Source of the DNA: Burkholderiales bacterium RIFCSPHIGHO2_01_FULL_63_240
GTDB lineage: Bacteria > Pseudomonadota > Gammaproteobacteria > Burkholderiales > Burkholderiaceae_C
Assembly (NCBI GenBank): GCA_001770725.1
Contig: MERU01000009.1
Span: forward strand, 248,001 to 312,000
Direction of reading: 5' to 3'
Length of the DNA: 64,000 bases
Within the stretch, counting starts at the first letter, position 1. The number at the start of each line of letters is the position of its first letter. Below the pieces are notes generated by a model. That model made no database searches, was not told where the DNA came from, and saw only the letters and a program-made list of their open reading frames with translations. Made by a program: the position numbers and the translations under genes. This document shows positions 54,927-63,571 of the stretch, one piece after another.

Positions 54927-55796
54927 TCAGTCGTCCAGCTCCAGCGCTTCTTCGCCGTCGGCGCCGACCTCGGCCATCAGCTCCGAGGCGAGCCTGACCT
55001 CGTCGAGCAGCACGGCCAGGCCAGGCAGGTCGGAGTCCCAGGCCAGTGCCGTCGGCACCGGCCCCAGGTGTTCCAGCGTCTGGCGCAGCAGCGCCCAGCC
55101 CGAAGGCGAGACCCGCTGGCTGCGATCGGCGCCCTGCGCGGGTGAGGGCGGCCGTGGCAGCTCGGTCTCCCGGAACCCGCCCACGCGGATCTGGCCCACC
55201 AGCGAGGGGGGCAGCGACCAGACCGTGTCCAGCACCAGGGCCGTGGCGCGTTGCCACCGCAGCCGTTCGGAGCTGGGGGCGGACGGGCTGTGGCGCACCC
55301 GGTTGACGGCCTGGGCCAGCAGCCGGTCCGGCTCCAGCGTCAGGCGACTGCGCGTCTGGCGGGCCAGATCGGCCAGCTTCAAGGTGTCGGCCAGCGCATC
55401 GGCGTGCTGGCCCAACTCCAGCAGCACGGGCTGGCCAACGTGCGACTGGATCACCTCCACCACGGCGGCCAGGGCGCCAGGGTCGCGCTCCGGGGTCAGC
55501 GGCAGGCTGAGCCGCCGCAGGTGCAACCCGCCCGCGCGTTCAAGCTCCTCCAGCGGGCGTTCCACCAGTCCGATCTCCCCGCTCAGGCCGATTTCGGAGG
55601 CCTGGACGGCCAGGGGCCAGCGGGCAGCCAGGTCTTTCAGGCTGGCCAGCGGGACGCCATCGAGGGCGCCGATGTCACTGGCGCGGACCTCCACGAACCC
55701 CAGCGCAGGGGCGAGGGCGAACAGATCGGCCAGGTGCGGCGCACGCAAGCTGAGCCCGACGGGCTGGCGTGCCAACAGGGAGGTGGACGCTTTCAT
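54927..55796 (-). CDS. Divergent DUF692-like protein lacking metal ligands
   Basis: A 289-residue protein with the outline of the DUF692 TIM-barrel family (MbnB, TglH and ChrH relatives). The N-terminal Val-Gly-Leu-Ser-Leu-Arg-Ala-Pro-His and the C-terminal Leu-Gly-Pro-Val-Pro-Thr-Ala-Leu-Ala-Trp-Asp-Ser-Asp fit that family. However, the usual Glu-Val-His-x-Glu-Asn is Glu-Val-Arg-Ala-Ser-Asp, and the His-Gly-Val motif is Gln-Ala-Ser. The iron-binding set therefore looks lost, so it may be a structural or binding protein and not an oxidase. No DUF2063-type partner or RiPP precursor is visible. Start at 55796. Confidence 0.5.
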   Translation of the reverse strand: MKASTSLLARQPVGLSLRAPHLADLFALAPALGFVEVRASDIGALDGVPLASLKDLAARWPLAVQASEIGLSGEIGLVERPLEELERAGGLHLRRLSLPLTPERDPGALAAVVEVIQSHVGQPVLLELGQHADALADTLKLADLARQTRSRLTLEPDRLLAQAVNRVRHSPSAPSSERLRWQRATALVLDTVWSLPPSLVGQIRVGGFRETELPRPPSPAQGADRSQRVSPSGWALLRQTLEHLGPVPTALAWDSDLPGLAVLLDEVRLASELMAEVGADGEEALELDD

Positions 55797-55894
55797 GGCT
55801 TGGATCTTGCCGGTTTCCGTGCCGAAATGCACGCCCCCAAACCCGCCTTTGTTCCATCCTTTGCCTGGCGTGCGCTTGCCTAGGATGGTTCACC

Positions 55895-58387
55895 ATGTCC
55901 GACGACCTCGACCCCATCGCTGCGGAACCTGTCGGGTTTCGCTGGCCCACCCCGCCCCTGGCCAGCTACCCCACGGCCCGGGCGCAGATCGACCACGAGC
56001 CTTGCGAGATCGTCGGGCTCAATGGGCGCGTCATGCAGGGCCGCCTGAACCTGTTCGTCCCCGAGGACCAGGTCGCCCACATCCAGGTGCCGCCGGCCCG
56101 CACGACCATGCCCTTGCGTTTCGGGCAGTTCCGTTGCCTGAGCCTCAAGCGCCCCTTGCTGCCCCTGAGCGATTCCCTGGACGAGGCGGGCGAGCACGCC
56201 CAGGCCCTGAACGAGCGCCCGGCCACCGACTACGTCATCGAGTTGCGAGGCGGCGGCGAGCTCAGTGGCCGCACCATCGGCTGGATCGAATCGAGCTTCG
56301 GCCTGTTCCTGTTCCCGCCGGAAGACGAGGCCGGTGGGGTGACCCGACTGTTCGTGCCCAACGAGGTCATCGCGGCGTCGCACCTGGGCCCGCCGCTGGG
56401 CGAGACCCTGGTGGCCGGCGAGGTGCTGACGCTCGAGCAGGTCGACCAGGCCGTGGCCCTGCAGGCCGCCATGCGCCATCGCAAGCTGGGCGACATCCTG
56501 CTCAACCAGCAGGTGGTCACGCCCGAGCAGCTGCTGGGTGCGCTGGAGCAGCAAAGCAACATGCCGATGATCCGCATCGGCGAGGCCCTCATCGCGCTGG
56601 GGCTGATCACCGAGGCGCAGCTCGAAGACGCGCTGCGTCAGCAGCAGAGCGACCGCACCGTGCCCCTGGGCGAGCTGATGGTGCGCCTGGGCCTGATCAC
56701 GCGCCAGGACCTGATCGACGCGCTGGCCCGCAAGATGGGCTACCCGCTGGTCGACCTGATGCAGTTCCCCATCGACCCGGACGCGCTGACCAAGGTGCCG
56801 TTCTCGGTCGCCGCGCGCCTGAGCGCCGTGCCCCTGATGTGGCGCGACGGCAGCCTGATCGTTGCCGTCGAGGACCCGAGCAAGCGCATCGTGCTGTCGG
56901 AGCTGGAGTTCGTCAGCCAGTGCCGCATCGTGCCGGTGCTGGCGCAGTCCTCGCAGATCGAATGGGCCTTGCGCGACGCCTACGGCAAGCTGGGTGCCGA
57001 CGTGGCTGCCGTGCCGTTCAACATCCACGAGCTGACCTTGCCGGCCTACGAGCTCGACTCTGCCGCCACCGGTCGCCTGGTCGAGGACCTGGAGCGAGAA
57101 CAGGATGGCGGCCTGAACGAAGACCGCGCCATCGAGCAAAGCGACAACTCCCTGGTGCGCCTGATCAACACCATGATCGTCGAGGCCCACAACCAGGGTG
57201 TCTCCGACATCCACGTCGAAGGCTACGCCGGGCGCGACAAGGTCAAGATCCGCTTTCGCAAGGACGGCCAGCTGGTGCCCTACCTGGAGCTGCCGCACAC
57301 CTACCGCAGCGCCGTCATCGCTCGCATCAAGATCATGTGCGACCTCGACATCTCCGAGCGTCGCAAACCGCAGGACGGCAAGATCAACTTCGCGCGTTTC
57401 GTGCCCCAGTACCGGCTGGAGCTGCGCGTGGCCACCATCCCGACCAACAATGGCCTGGAAGACGTGGTCATGCGCATCCTGGGCTCGACCCGTCCGATGC
57501 CGCTCGACAAGATCGGCCTGAGCCCGAACAACCTCAGCCGCCTGCAATCGGCCATGGAGCGCCCCTACGGCATGGTGCTGTGCGTGGGCCCCACGGGTTC
57601 GGGCAAGACCACGACCCTGCACTCGGCGCTGAGTTTCATCAACGTGCCCGAGCGCAAGATCTGGACGGCCGAGGACCCGGTGGAAATCACCCAGCCCGGT
57701 CTGCGACAAGTGCAGGTCAACCCCAAGATCGACTGGACGTTCGCCAAGGCCTTGCGCGCGCTGCTGCGCGCTGACCCGGACGTCATCATGGTGGGCGAAA
57801 TGCGCGACACGGAGACCGCCCGCACGGCCATCGAGGCCTCGCTGACCGGTCACCTCGTGCTCTCGACCCTGCACACCAACAGCGCGCCCGAAACCGTCAC
57901 CCGCCTGCTCGACATGGGCATGGATCCGTTCAGCTTCGCCGACTCGCTGCTGTGCGTGCTGGCCCAGCGACTGGTGCGCCGCCTGTGCCCGGCCTGCAAG
58001 ACCAGCGAGCCGGCCAGCGAAGATCAGGTTGAAGGCTGGCTGGACGAGTACATGCACGTCTTCGGGCAGGAGCCCACCGGTGTCACCCGCGAGTCCCTGA
58101 GAGCCGAGTGGATGACGCGCTTCGCGGTGGAGGGTCGTCTGCTGCACTGGCACAGCCCCGGCTGCGACCACTGCAGCCACACCGGCCACAAGGGCCGCCT
58201 GGGCCTGCATGAGTTGATGATGGTCAACGCCGAGACCCGCCGCCTGATCCAGACCGGTGCCAGCCCCGACATGCTGCTCGCCCACGCCCTGCGCGAGGGC
58301 ATGCGCACCCTGCGTCAGGACGGCATCGAAAAGGTCCTCTCCGGGTTCACGAGCATGGAAGAAGTGCGCGCCAGCAGCAACGCCTGA
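55895..58387 (+). CDS. GspE/PulE-family ATPase with MshEN c-di-GMP motifs
   Basis: An 830-residue secretion/pilus-type ATPase. Residues 1-185 are an unfamiliar N-terminal domain. Three repeats at 197-220, 227-250 and 257-280, spaced 30 residues, match the MshEN nucleotide-binding motif (the second, Arg-Ile-Gly-Glu-Ala-Leu, is near perfect). The ATPase core has Walker A (565-574), Asp box (593-597), Walker B (626-638), His box (651-662), and a zinc site Cys698/701 with Cys757/760. No pilus or secretin genes are adjacent. The ATG at 55895 is preferred over an in-frame start at 55769. Confidence 0.88.
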   Translation: MSDDLDPIAAEPVGFRWPTPPLASYPTARAQIDHEPCEIVGLNGRVMQGRLNLFVPEDQVAHIQVPPARTTMPLRFGQFRCLSLKRPLLPLSDSLDEAGEHAQALNERPATDYVIELRGGGELSGRTIGWIESSFGLFLFPPEDEAGGVTRLFVPNEVIAASHLGPPLGETLVAGEVLTLEQVDQAVALQAAMRHRKLGDILLNQQVVTPEQLLGALEQQSNMPMIRIGEALIALGLITEAQLEDALRQQQSDRTVPLGELMVRLGLITRQDLIDALARKMGYPLVDLMQFPIDPDALTKVPFSVAARLSAVPLMWRDGSLIVAVEDPSKRIVLSELEFVSQCRIVPVLAQSSQIEWALRDAYGKLGADVAAVPFNIHELTLPAYELDSAATGRLVEDLEREQDGGLNEDRAIEQSDNSLVRLINTMIVEAHNQGVSDIHVEGYAGRDKVKIRFRKDGQLVPYLELPHTYRSAVIARIKIMCDLDISERRKPQDGKINFARFVPQYRLELRVATIPTNNGLEDVVMRILGSTRPMPLDKIGLSPNNLSRLQSAMERPYGMVLCVGPTGSGKTTTLHSALSFINVPERKIWTAEDPVEITQPGLRQVQVNPKIDWTFAKALRALLRADPDVIMVGEMRDTETARTAIEASLTGHLVLSTLHTNSAPETVTRLLDMGMDPFSFADSLLCVLAQRLVRRLCPACKTSEPASEDQVEGWLDEYMHVFGQEPTGVTRESLRAEWMTRFAVEGRLLHWHSPGCDHCSHTGHKGRLGLHELMMVNAETRRLIQTGASPDMLLAHALREGMRTLRQDGIEKVLSGFTSMEEVRASSNA

Positions 58388-58662
58388 GCCGATGCGGTGA
58401 AGTTGCCCCGCTGGGCCCGTTTGTTGTGAGCCCGCCGCACGCAAACGCCAAAAAAGGTGCAAGATAGGGGCGACAGGTTCACATCATCTGGTGGGTAAAA
58501 GGCTTCTTACTTCGCCCACCTGGGTGAGGTGATTTCCTAGATCTTTGGTGTGAAGGCGATGCTTGAGTGGTCGCGCCGGTGTCACCAGTCGGGTAAACCG
58601 GGCCGATCTTCAGGCGTTGAACAGACAGGTCATTCGGACAGGTCGTTGACGAGGAGGTCAGC

Positions 58663-60585
58663 ATGGACGTCATCAGCAATTTCGCCGCCCGCTACGAGCG
58701 CACCCGCGAAGAGGAATACACCCTCGAGGAGTACCTCGACATCTGCAAGCGCGACAAGACCGCGTTTGCCACCGCCGCCGAGCGCATGCTCCTGGCCATC
58801 GGTGAGCCCCAGATGATCGACACGCGCAACGACCCGCGCCTGTCCCGCATCTTCACCAACAAGGTCATCAAGCTCTACCCGGCCTTCGAAGAGTTCTACG
58901 GCATGGAAGACGCCATCGAGCAGGTGGTGAGCTACTTCCGCCACGCCGCTCAAGGCCTGGAAGAAAAGAAGCAGATCCTCTACCTGCTGGGCCCGGTGGG
59001 CGGCGGCAAGTCCTCCATCGCCGAGCGGCTCAAGCTGCTGGCCGAGAAGGTGCCGTTCTACGCCATCAAGGGCTCGCCGGTCAACGAGTCGCCGCTGGGC
59101 CTGTTCGACCCGGCGGAAGACGGCCCCATCCTCGAGAAGGAATACGGCATCCCCCGCCGTTACCTGCAGCGCATCCTCAGCCCCTGGGCCGTCAAGCGCC
59201 TCGAAGAGTTCGGCGGTGACATCCGCCAGTTCAAGGTGGTCAAGCGTTACCCCAGCATCCTCAAGCAGGTCGGCATCGCCAAGACCGAGCCGGGTGACGA
59301 GAACAACCAGGACATCAGCTCGCTGGTCGGCAAGGTCGACATCCGCAAGCTCGAGACCTACGCGCAGGACGACCCGGACGCCTACAGCTACTCCGGCGGC
59401 CTGTGCCTGGCCAACCAGGGCCTGCTCGAGTTCGTGGAAATGTTCAAGGCGCCCATCAAGGTGCTGCACCCGCTGCTGACGGCCACGCAAGAAGGCAACT
59501 TCAAAGGCACCGAAGGCTTCGGCGCCATCCCCTTTGACGGCGTCGTGCTGGCCCACTCGAACGAGAGCGAGTGGAAGGCCTTCCGCAACAACAAGAACAA
59601 CGAGGCCTTCCTCGACCGGATCTACATCGTCAAGGTGCCCTACTGCCTGCGCGTGAGCGAGGAGATCAAGATCTACGAGAAGCTGGTGCGCGGCTCGTCG
59701 CTGGCCGCGGCGCCTTGCGCCCCGGGCACGCTCAAGATGATGAGCCAGTTTGCCGTGCTCACCCGCCTGAAGGAGCCCGAGAACTCCAGCATCTACAGCA
59801 AGATGCAGGTCTACGATGGCGAGAGCCTCAAGGACACCGACCCCAAGGCCAAGTCCATCCAGGAGTACCGGGACTACGCCGGCGTCGACGAAGGCATGAG
59901 CGGCATCTCCACGCGCTTTGCCTTCAAGATCATCTCCAAGGTCTTCAACTTCGACAGCACCGAGGTGGCGGCCAACCCCGTTCACCTGATGTACGTGCTG
60001 GAGCAGCAGATCGAGCGCGAGCAGTTCCCGGCCGAGACGGAGCAGAAGTACATCGCCTACATCAAGGAGATGCTGGCGCCGCGCTATGCCGAGTTCATCG
60101 GCAAGGAGATCCAGACGGCTTACCTGGAAAGCTATTCCGAGTACGGCCAGAACATCTTCGACCGTTACGTCACGTACGCCGACTACTGGATCCAGGACCA
60201 GGAGTACCGTGACACCGACACCGGCGAGATCTTCGACCGCGGCTCGCTCAATGCCGAGTTGGAGAAGATCGAAAAGCCGGCCGGCATCGCCAACCCGAAG
60301 GACTTCCGCAACGAGATCGTCAACTTCGTGCTGCGCGCGAGGGCCAACAACGGTGGCAAGAACCCGCTGTGGACCAGCTACGAGAAGCTGCGCACGGTGA
60401 TCGAGAAGAAGATGTTCAGCAACACCGAAGAGTTGTTGCCGGTCATCAGCTTCAACGCCAAGGCCAGTGCCGACGAGGCCAAGAAGCACGAGGACTTCGT
60501 CAACCGCATGGTCGACAAGGGCTACACGCCCAAGCAGGTTCGCCTGCTGTGCGAGTGGTACCTGCGCGTGCGGAAGTCGTCTTGA
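58663..60585 (+). CDS. prkA: PrkA family serine protein kinase (YeaG type)
   Basis: A 640-residue PrkA/YeaG protein: an AAA+-like N-terminal module with Walker A (Gly-Pro-Val-Gly-Gly-Gly-Lys-Ser, about 110-117), then the C-terminal PrkA domain. YeaG is a stress- and starvation-induced kinase in enterobacteria. GAGGAGG lies just before the ATG at 58663. The 275 bases upstream hold no gene and no clear sigma-54 site that I can see. The trio prkA-yeaH-spoVR is in its usual order. Confidence 0.93.
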   Translation: MDVISNFAARYERTREEEYTLEEYLDICKRDKTAFATAAERMLLAIGEPQMIDTRNDPRLSRIFTNKVIKLYPAFEEFYGMEDAIEQVVSYFRHAAQGLEEKKQILYLLGPVGGGKSSIAERLKLLAEKVPFYAIKGSPVNESPLGLFDPAEDGPILEKEYGIPRRYLQRILSPWAVKRLEEFGGDIRQFKVVKRYPSILKQVGIAKTEPGDENNQDISSLVGKVDIRKLETYAQDDPDAYSYSGGLCLANQGLLEFVEMFKAPIKVLHPLLTATQEGNFKGTEGFGAIPFDGVVLAHSNESEWKAFRNNKNNEAFLDRIYIVKVPYCLRVSEEIKIYEKLVRGSSLAAAPCAPGTLKMMSQFAVLTRLKEPENSSIYSKMQVYDGESLKDTDPKAKSIQEYRDYAGVDEGMSGISTRFAFKIISKVFNFDSTEVAANPVHLMYVLEQQIEREQFPAETEQKYIAYIKEMLAPRYAEFIGKEIQTAYLESYSEYGQNIFDRYVTYADYWIQDQEYRDTDTGEIFDRGSLNAELEKIEKPAGIANPKDFRNEIVNFVLRARANNGGKNPLWTSYEKLRTVIEKKMFSNTEELLPVISFNAKASADEAKKHEDFVNRMVDKGYTPKQVRLLCEWYLRVRKSS

Positions 60586-60602
60586 TCTGATGACCCACCC
60601 CC

Positions 60603-60671
60603 GAGCGCCTTCCGGCGCTCCCCCTTCAAGGGGGCGCCACCAAGGGCCCGGCAAAGCCGGATCCCTGGTGG
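60603..60671 (+). repeat. Multi-hairpin palindromic element between prkA and yeaH
   Basis: Three adjacent inverted repeats: GAGCGCC/GGCGCTC (60603-60609 with 60614-60620), CCCCCTT/AAGGGGG (60620-60634), and a long hairpin CCACCAAGGG (60637-60646) with CCCTGGTGG (60663-60671). The long hairpin holds an inner CCGGC/GCCGG pair. It is not followed by a T-run. The layout resembles REP-like intergenic elements of Burkholderiales, which may occur many times in a genome; I see only this copy here. Confidence 0.65.
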
Positions 60672-60700
60672 CTGCTTGATCCACAAACGGCGAACTGCGC

Positions 60701-62002
60701 ATGACACGTCAACACATCATCGACAGACGCCTCGCGGGGAAGAACAAATCCATCGGCAACCGCGAGCGCTTCCTGCGCCGCCACAAGGACCAGGTCCGCG
60801 AAGCCGTGCAGCGGGCCATCAATGGCCGCAGCATCCGCGACATCGAAAAGGGCGAGGACATCGCCATCCCCAAGCGGGACCTGGGCGAGCCGGTGTTCCG
60901 CCATGGTGACGGTGGCACGCGCGACGTCGTGCACCCCGGCAACCGCGAGTACGTGCGCGGTGACCGCATCGACAAGCCCCAGGGCGGGGGGGGGCAGGGC
61001 AGCGGCTCGGGCGAAGCCAGCGACTCCGGCGAAGGCGAGGACGACTTCGTCTTCAGCCTGAGCAAGGAAGAGTTCATGCAGGTCTTCTTCGAGGACCTGG
61101 CCTTGCCGAACATGGTGAGGACCGCGCTGGCTGAGGTGCCCGAGTGGAAGAGCCACCGCGCCGGCTTCAGCAACGACGGCACGCCCAACAACCTGCACGT
61201 GGTGCGCTCGATGCGGGGTGCGCTGGGTCGGCGCATCGCGCTGGGCGCCAGCAGCCGCCGAGAGATCGAAGAGCTCGAAGAACGCATGGCCGCCTTGCGC
61301 GGCGAGAAGCAAGAGGGCGATGACGCACTCGACCACGACCACGCTGTCGAGATCGAGCAGATCGAGACGCGCCTCAAGCACCTGCGCGGCCGCGTGGCCG
61401 GCATCCCCTTCCTCGACCCGATCGACCTGCGCTTTCGCAGCCGCGTCAAGGTGCCGGTGCCCACCACCAAGGCCGTGATGTTCTGCGTGATGGACGTCTC
61501 GGGCTCGATGGACGAGCAGCGCAAGGAACTGTCCAAGCGCTTTTTCATCCTGCTGTACCTGTTCCTCACGCGCCACTACGACAAGATCGAGCTGGTCTTC
61601 ATCCGCCACCACACGCAGGCGCAGGAAGTCAACGAAGACGATTTCTTCCATGCCACCGAAACCGGCGGCACGGTGGTCTCGAGCGCCCTGGTGCTGCTCG
61701 ACGAGGTCATCCGCGCGCGCTACCCCACCAGCGAGTGGAACCTGTACGTGGCCCAGGCCTCTGACGGCGACAACTGGCACCACGACTCCAGCCGCTGCAA
61801 GGAAATCCTGGAAGAAAAGATCCTGCCGCTGGTGCGCTACTACGCCTACGTGCAGGTGGCCCAGACCGAGCAAAACCTCTGGGACGAGTACCTGAGCCTG
61901 GCCGAGACGCACAAGCACTTCGCCATGCGCAAGGTGCTGGAGGCCTCGCAGATCTACCCGGTCTTTCGCGAACTGTTCAAGAAGGAAGGAGTGGACGCAT
62001 GA
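60701..62002 (+). CDS. yeaH: YeaH/DUF444 family protein
   Basis: A 433-residue YeaH-family protein with a charged N-terminal region (about 1-110, including a Gly/Ser/Glu-rich linker) and a C-terminal von Willebrand-like domain. The metal-ion adhesion motif Asp265-x-Ser267-x-Ser269 (Asp-Val-Ser-Gly-Ser-Met) is intact. YeaH is coexpressed with the YeaG kinase in stress and nitrogen starvation. The end overlaps the SpoVR gene by 4 bases (ATGA 61999-62002). Confidence 0.93.
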   Translation: MTRQHIIDRRLAGKNKSIGNRERFLRRHKDQVREAVQRAINGRSIRDIEKGEDIAIPKRDLGEPVFRHGDGGTRDVVHPGNREYVRGDRIDKPQGGGGQGSGSGEASDSGEGEDDFVFSLSKEEFMQVFFEDLALPNMVRTALAEVPEWKSHRAGFSNDGTPNNLHVVRSMRGALGRRIALGASSRREIEELEERMAALRGEKQEGDDALDHDHAVEIEQIETRLKHLRGRVAGIPFLDPIDLRFRSRVKVPVPTTKAVMFCVMDVSGSMDEQRKELSKRFFILLYLFLTRHYDKIELVFIRHHTQAQEVNEDDFFHATETGGTVVSSALVLLDEVIRARYPTSEWNLYVAQASDGDNWHHDSSRCKEILEEKILPLVRYYAYVQVAQTEQNLWDEYLSLAETHKHFAMRKVLEASQIYPVFRELFKKEGVDA

Positions 62003-63567
62003 GTGCCTTGCTGACGCCCCATCAATCGCCTCACCGCGCCGAGCACCCGCTGCCCGGGTCGTCGGACTGGTCATTCGAGTTGATCGAGCAGTACCACGAC
62101 GTCATCCGCGCCACCGCCAAGCGCTTCCACCTCGACACCTACCCCAACCAGCTCGAGATCATCACCGCCGAGCAGATGATGGACGCCTACGCCAGCGTGG
62201 GCATGCCGGTGAACTACCGCCACTGGTCGTATGGCAAGGAGTTCATCCAGACGGAGAAGAACTACCGCCGCGGCCACATGGGCCTGGCCTACGAGATCGT
62301 CATCAACTCCAACCCCTGCATCAGCTACCTGATGGAGGAGAACACCATGGCCATGCAGGCCCTGGTGATCGCGCACGCGGCCTACGGCCACAACAGCTTC
62401 TTCAAGGGCAACTACCTGTTCCGCATGTGGACCGATGCGGGCTCGATCATCGACTACCTGGTCTACGCCAAGAACTACGTGGCCCGCTGCGAAGAGCGAC
62501 ATGGCATCGACGCGGTGGAGGAGCTGCTCGACAGCTGCCACGCGCTGATGAACCACGGCGTGGACCGCTACCGCCGCCCCGGCAAGCTGTCGCTCGACAA
62601 AGAACTGGCCCGCCGCGAGGAGCGCGAAGCCTACCTGCAGCAGCAGGTCAACGACTTGTGGCGCACGCTGCCCCGCCGAGCCGATCGCCCCGAGGAAGAG
62701 ACCGTTCGGCGCTTCCCGCCCGAGCCGCAGGAGAACCTGCTTTACTTCATCGAGAAGCACGCCCCGCTGCTGGAGCCCTGGCAGCGCGAGATCGTGCGCA
62801 TCGTGCGCAAGGTGGCGCAGTACTTCTACCCGCAGCGCCAGACCCAGGTCATGAACGAAGGCTGGGCCACGTTCTGGCACTACACGCTGCTCAACACCAT
62901 GTACGAAGACGGTCACCTGACCGACGGCATCATGATCGAGTGGCTGCAGTCGCACACCAACGTGGTGTTCCAGCCGCCGGTGGGGCACCGCGCCTACAGT
63001 GGCCTGAACCCCTATGCGCTGGGTTTTGCGATGTACACGGACCTCAAGCGCATCTGCGAGAACCCCACCGACGAGGACCGGGCCTGGTTCCCCGATTTCG
63101 CGGGGTCCGCCGTGGGCGTGCCCAAGGAAGAACACGCCTGGCTCAAGACGCTGGACTACGCCATGCGCAACTTCAAGGACGAGAGCTTCATCGGCCAGTT
63201 CCTGAGTCCGAAGGTGATGCGCGACTTCCGCCTGTTCGCCATCCGCGACGACGAAAAGGCCAGCGAATACGAGGTCAGCGCCATCCACGACGAGTTGGGT
63301 TACCGCGCCTTGCGCGAGACCTTGTCACGCCAGTACGACCTGGGCAGCCGCGAGCCGAACATCCAGGTCTGGAGCGTGAACCTGCGTGGCGACCGTTCGT
63401 TGACGCTGCGCCACACGCAGCACAACGACCGCCCGCTGCACGACAGCACGCGCGAGGTGCTCAAGCATGTTGCGCGGCTGTGGGGCTTTCCGGTCCACAT
63501 GGAAAGCGTCAACTCGCACGGCGACACCCGCCAGCACTGGACGGTGGTGCCGGCGAACATGGAGTGA
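61999..63567 (+). CDS. SpoVR/YcgB family protein
   Basis: A 522-residue SpoVR-family protein with the typical Trp-Ser-Tyr-Gly-Lys, Glu-Ile-Val-Ile-Asn-Ser-Asn-Pro, Ala-Tyr-Gly-His-Asn-Ser-Phe-Phe and Asn-Glu-Gly-Trp-Ala-Thr-Phe-Trp motifs. SpoVR affects cortex formation in Bacillus; in proteobacteria it is part of the prkA-yeaH-spoVR stress operon, and its biochemical role is unknown. Its start overlaps the yeaH stop by 4 bases. Confidence 0.93.
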   Translation: MSALLTPHQSPHRAEHPLPGSSDWSFELIEQYHDVIRATAKRFHLDTYPNQLEIITAEQMMDAYASVGMPVNYRHWSYGKEFIQTEKNYRRGHMGLAYEIVINSNPCISYLMEENTMAMQALVIAHAAYGHNSFFKGNYLFRMWTDAGSIIDYLVYAKNYVARCEERHGIDAVEELLDSCHALMNHGVDRYRRPGKLSLDKELARREEREAYLQQQVNDLWRTLPRRADRPEEETVRRFPPEPQENLLYFIEKHAPLLEPWQREIVRIVRKVAQYFYPQRQTQVMNEGWATFWHYTLLNTMYEDGHLTDGIMIEWLQSHTNVVFQPPVGHRAYSGLNPYALGFAMYTDLKRICENPTDEDRAWFPDFAGSAVGVPKEEHAWLKTLDYAMRNFKDESFIGQFLSPKVMRDFRLFAIRDDEKASEYEVSAIHDELGYRALRETLSRQYDLGSREPNIQVWSVNLRGDRSLTLRHTQHNDRPLHDSTREVLKHVARLWGFPVHMESVNSHGDTRQHWTVVPANME

Positions 63568-63571
63568 GCCT

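Noticed and set aside
58388-58662. Possible sigma-54 promoter or riboswitch before prkA
   Set aside because: No TGGCAC-N5-TTGC match and no recognisable conserved fold. Only a good ribosome site can be supported.
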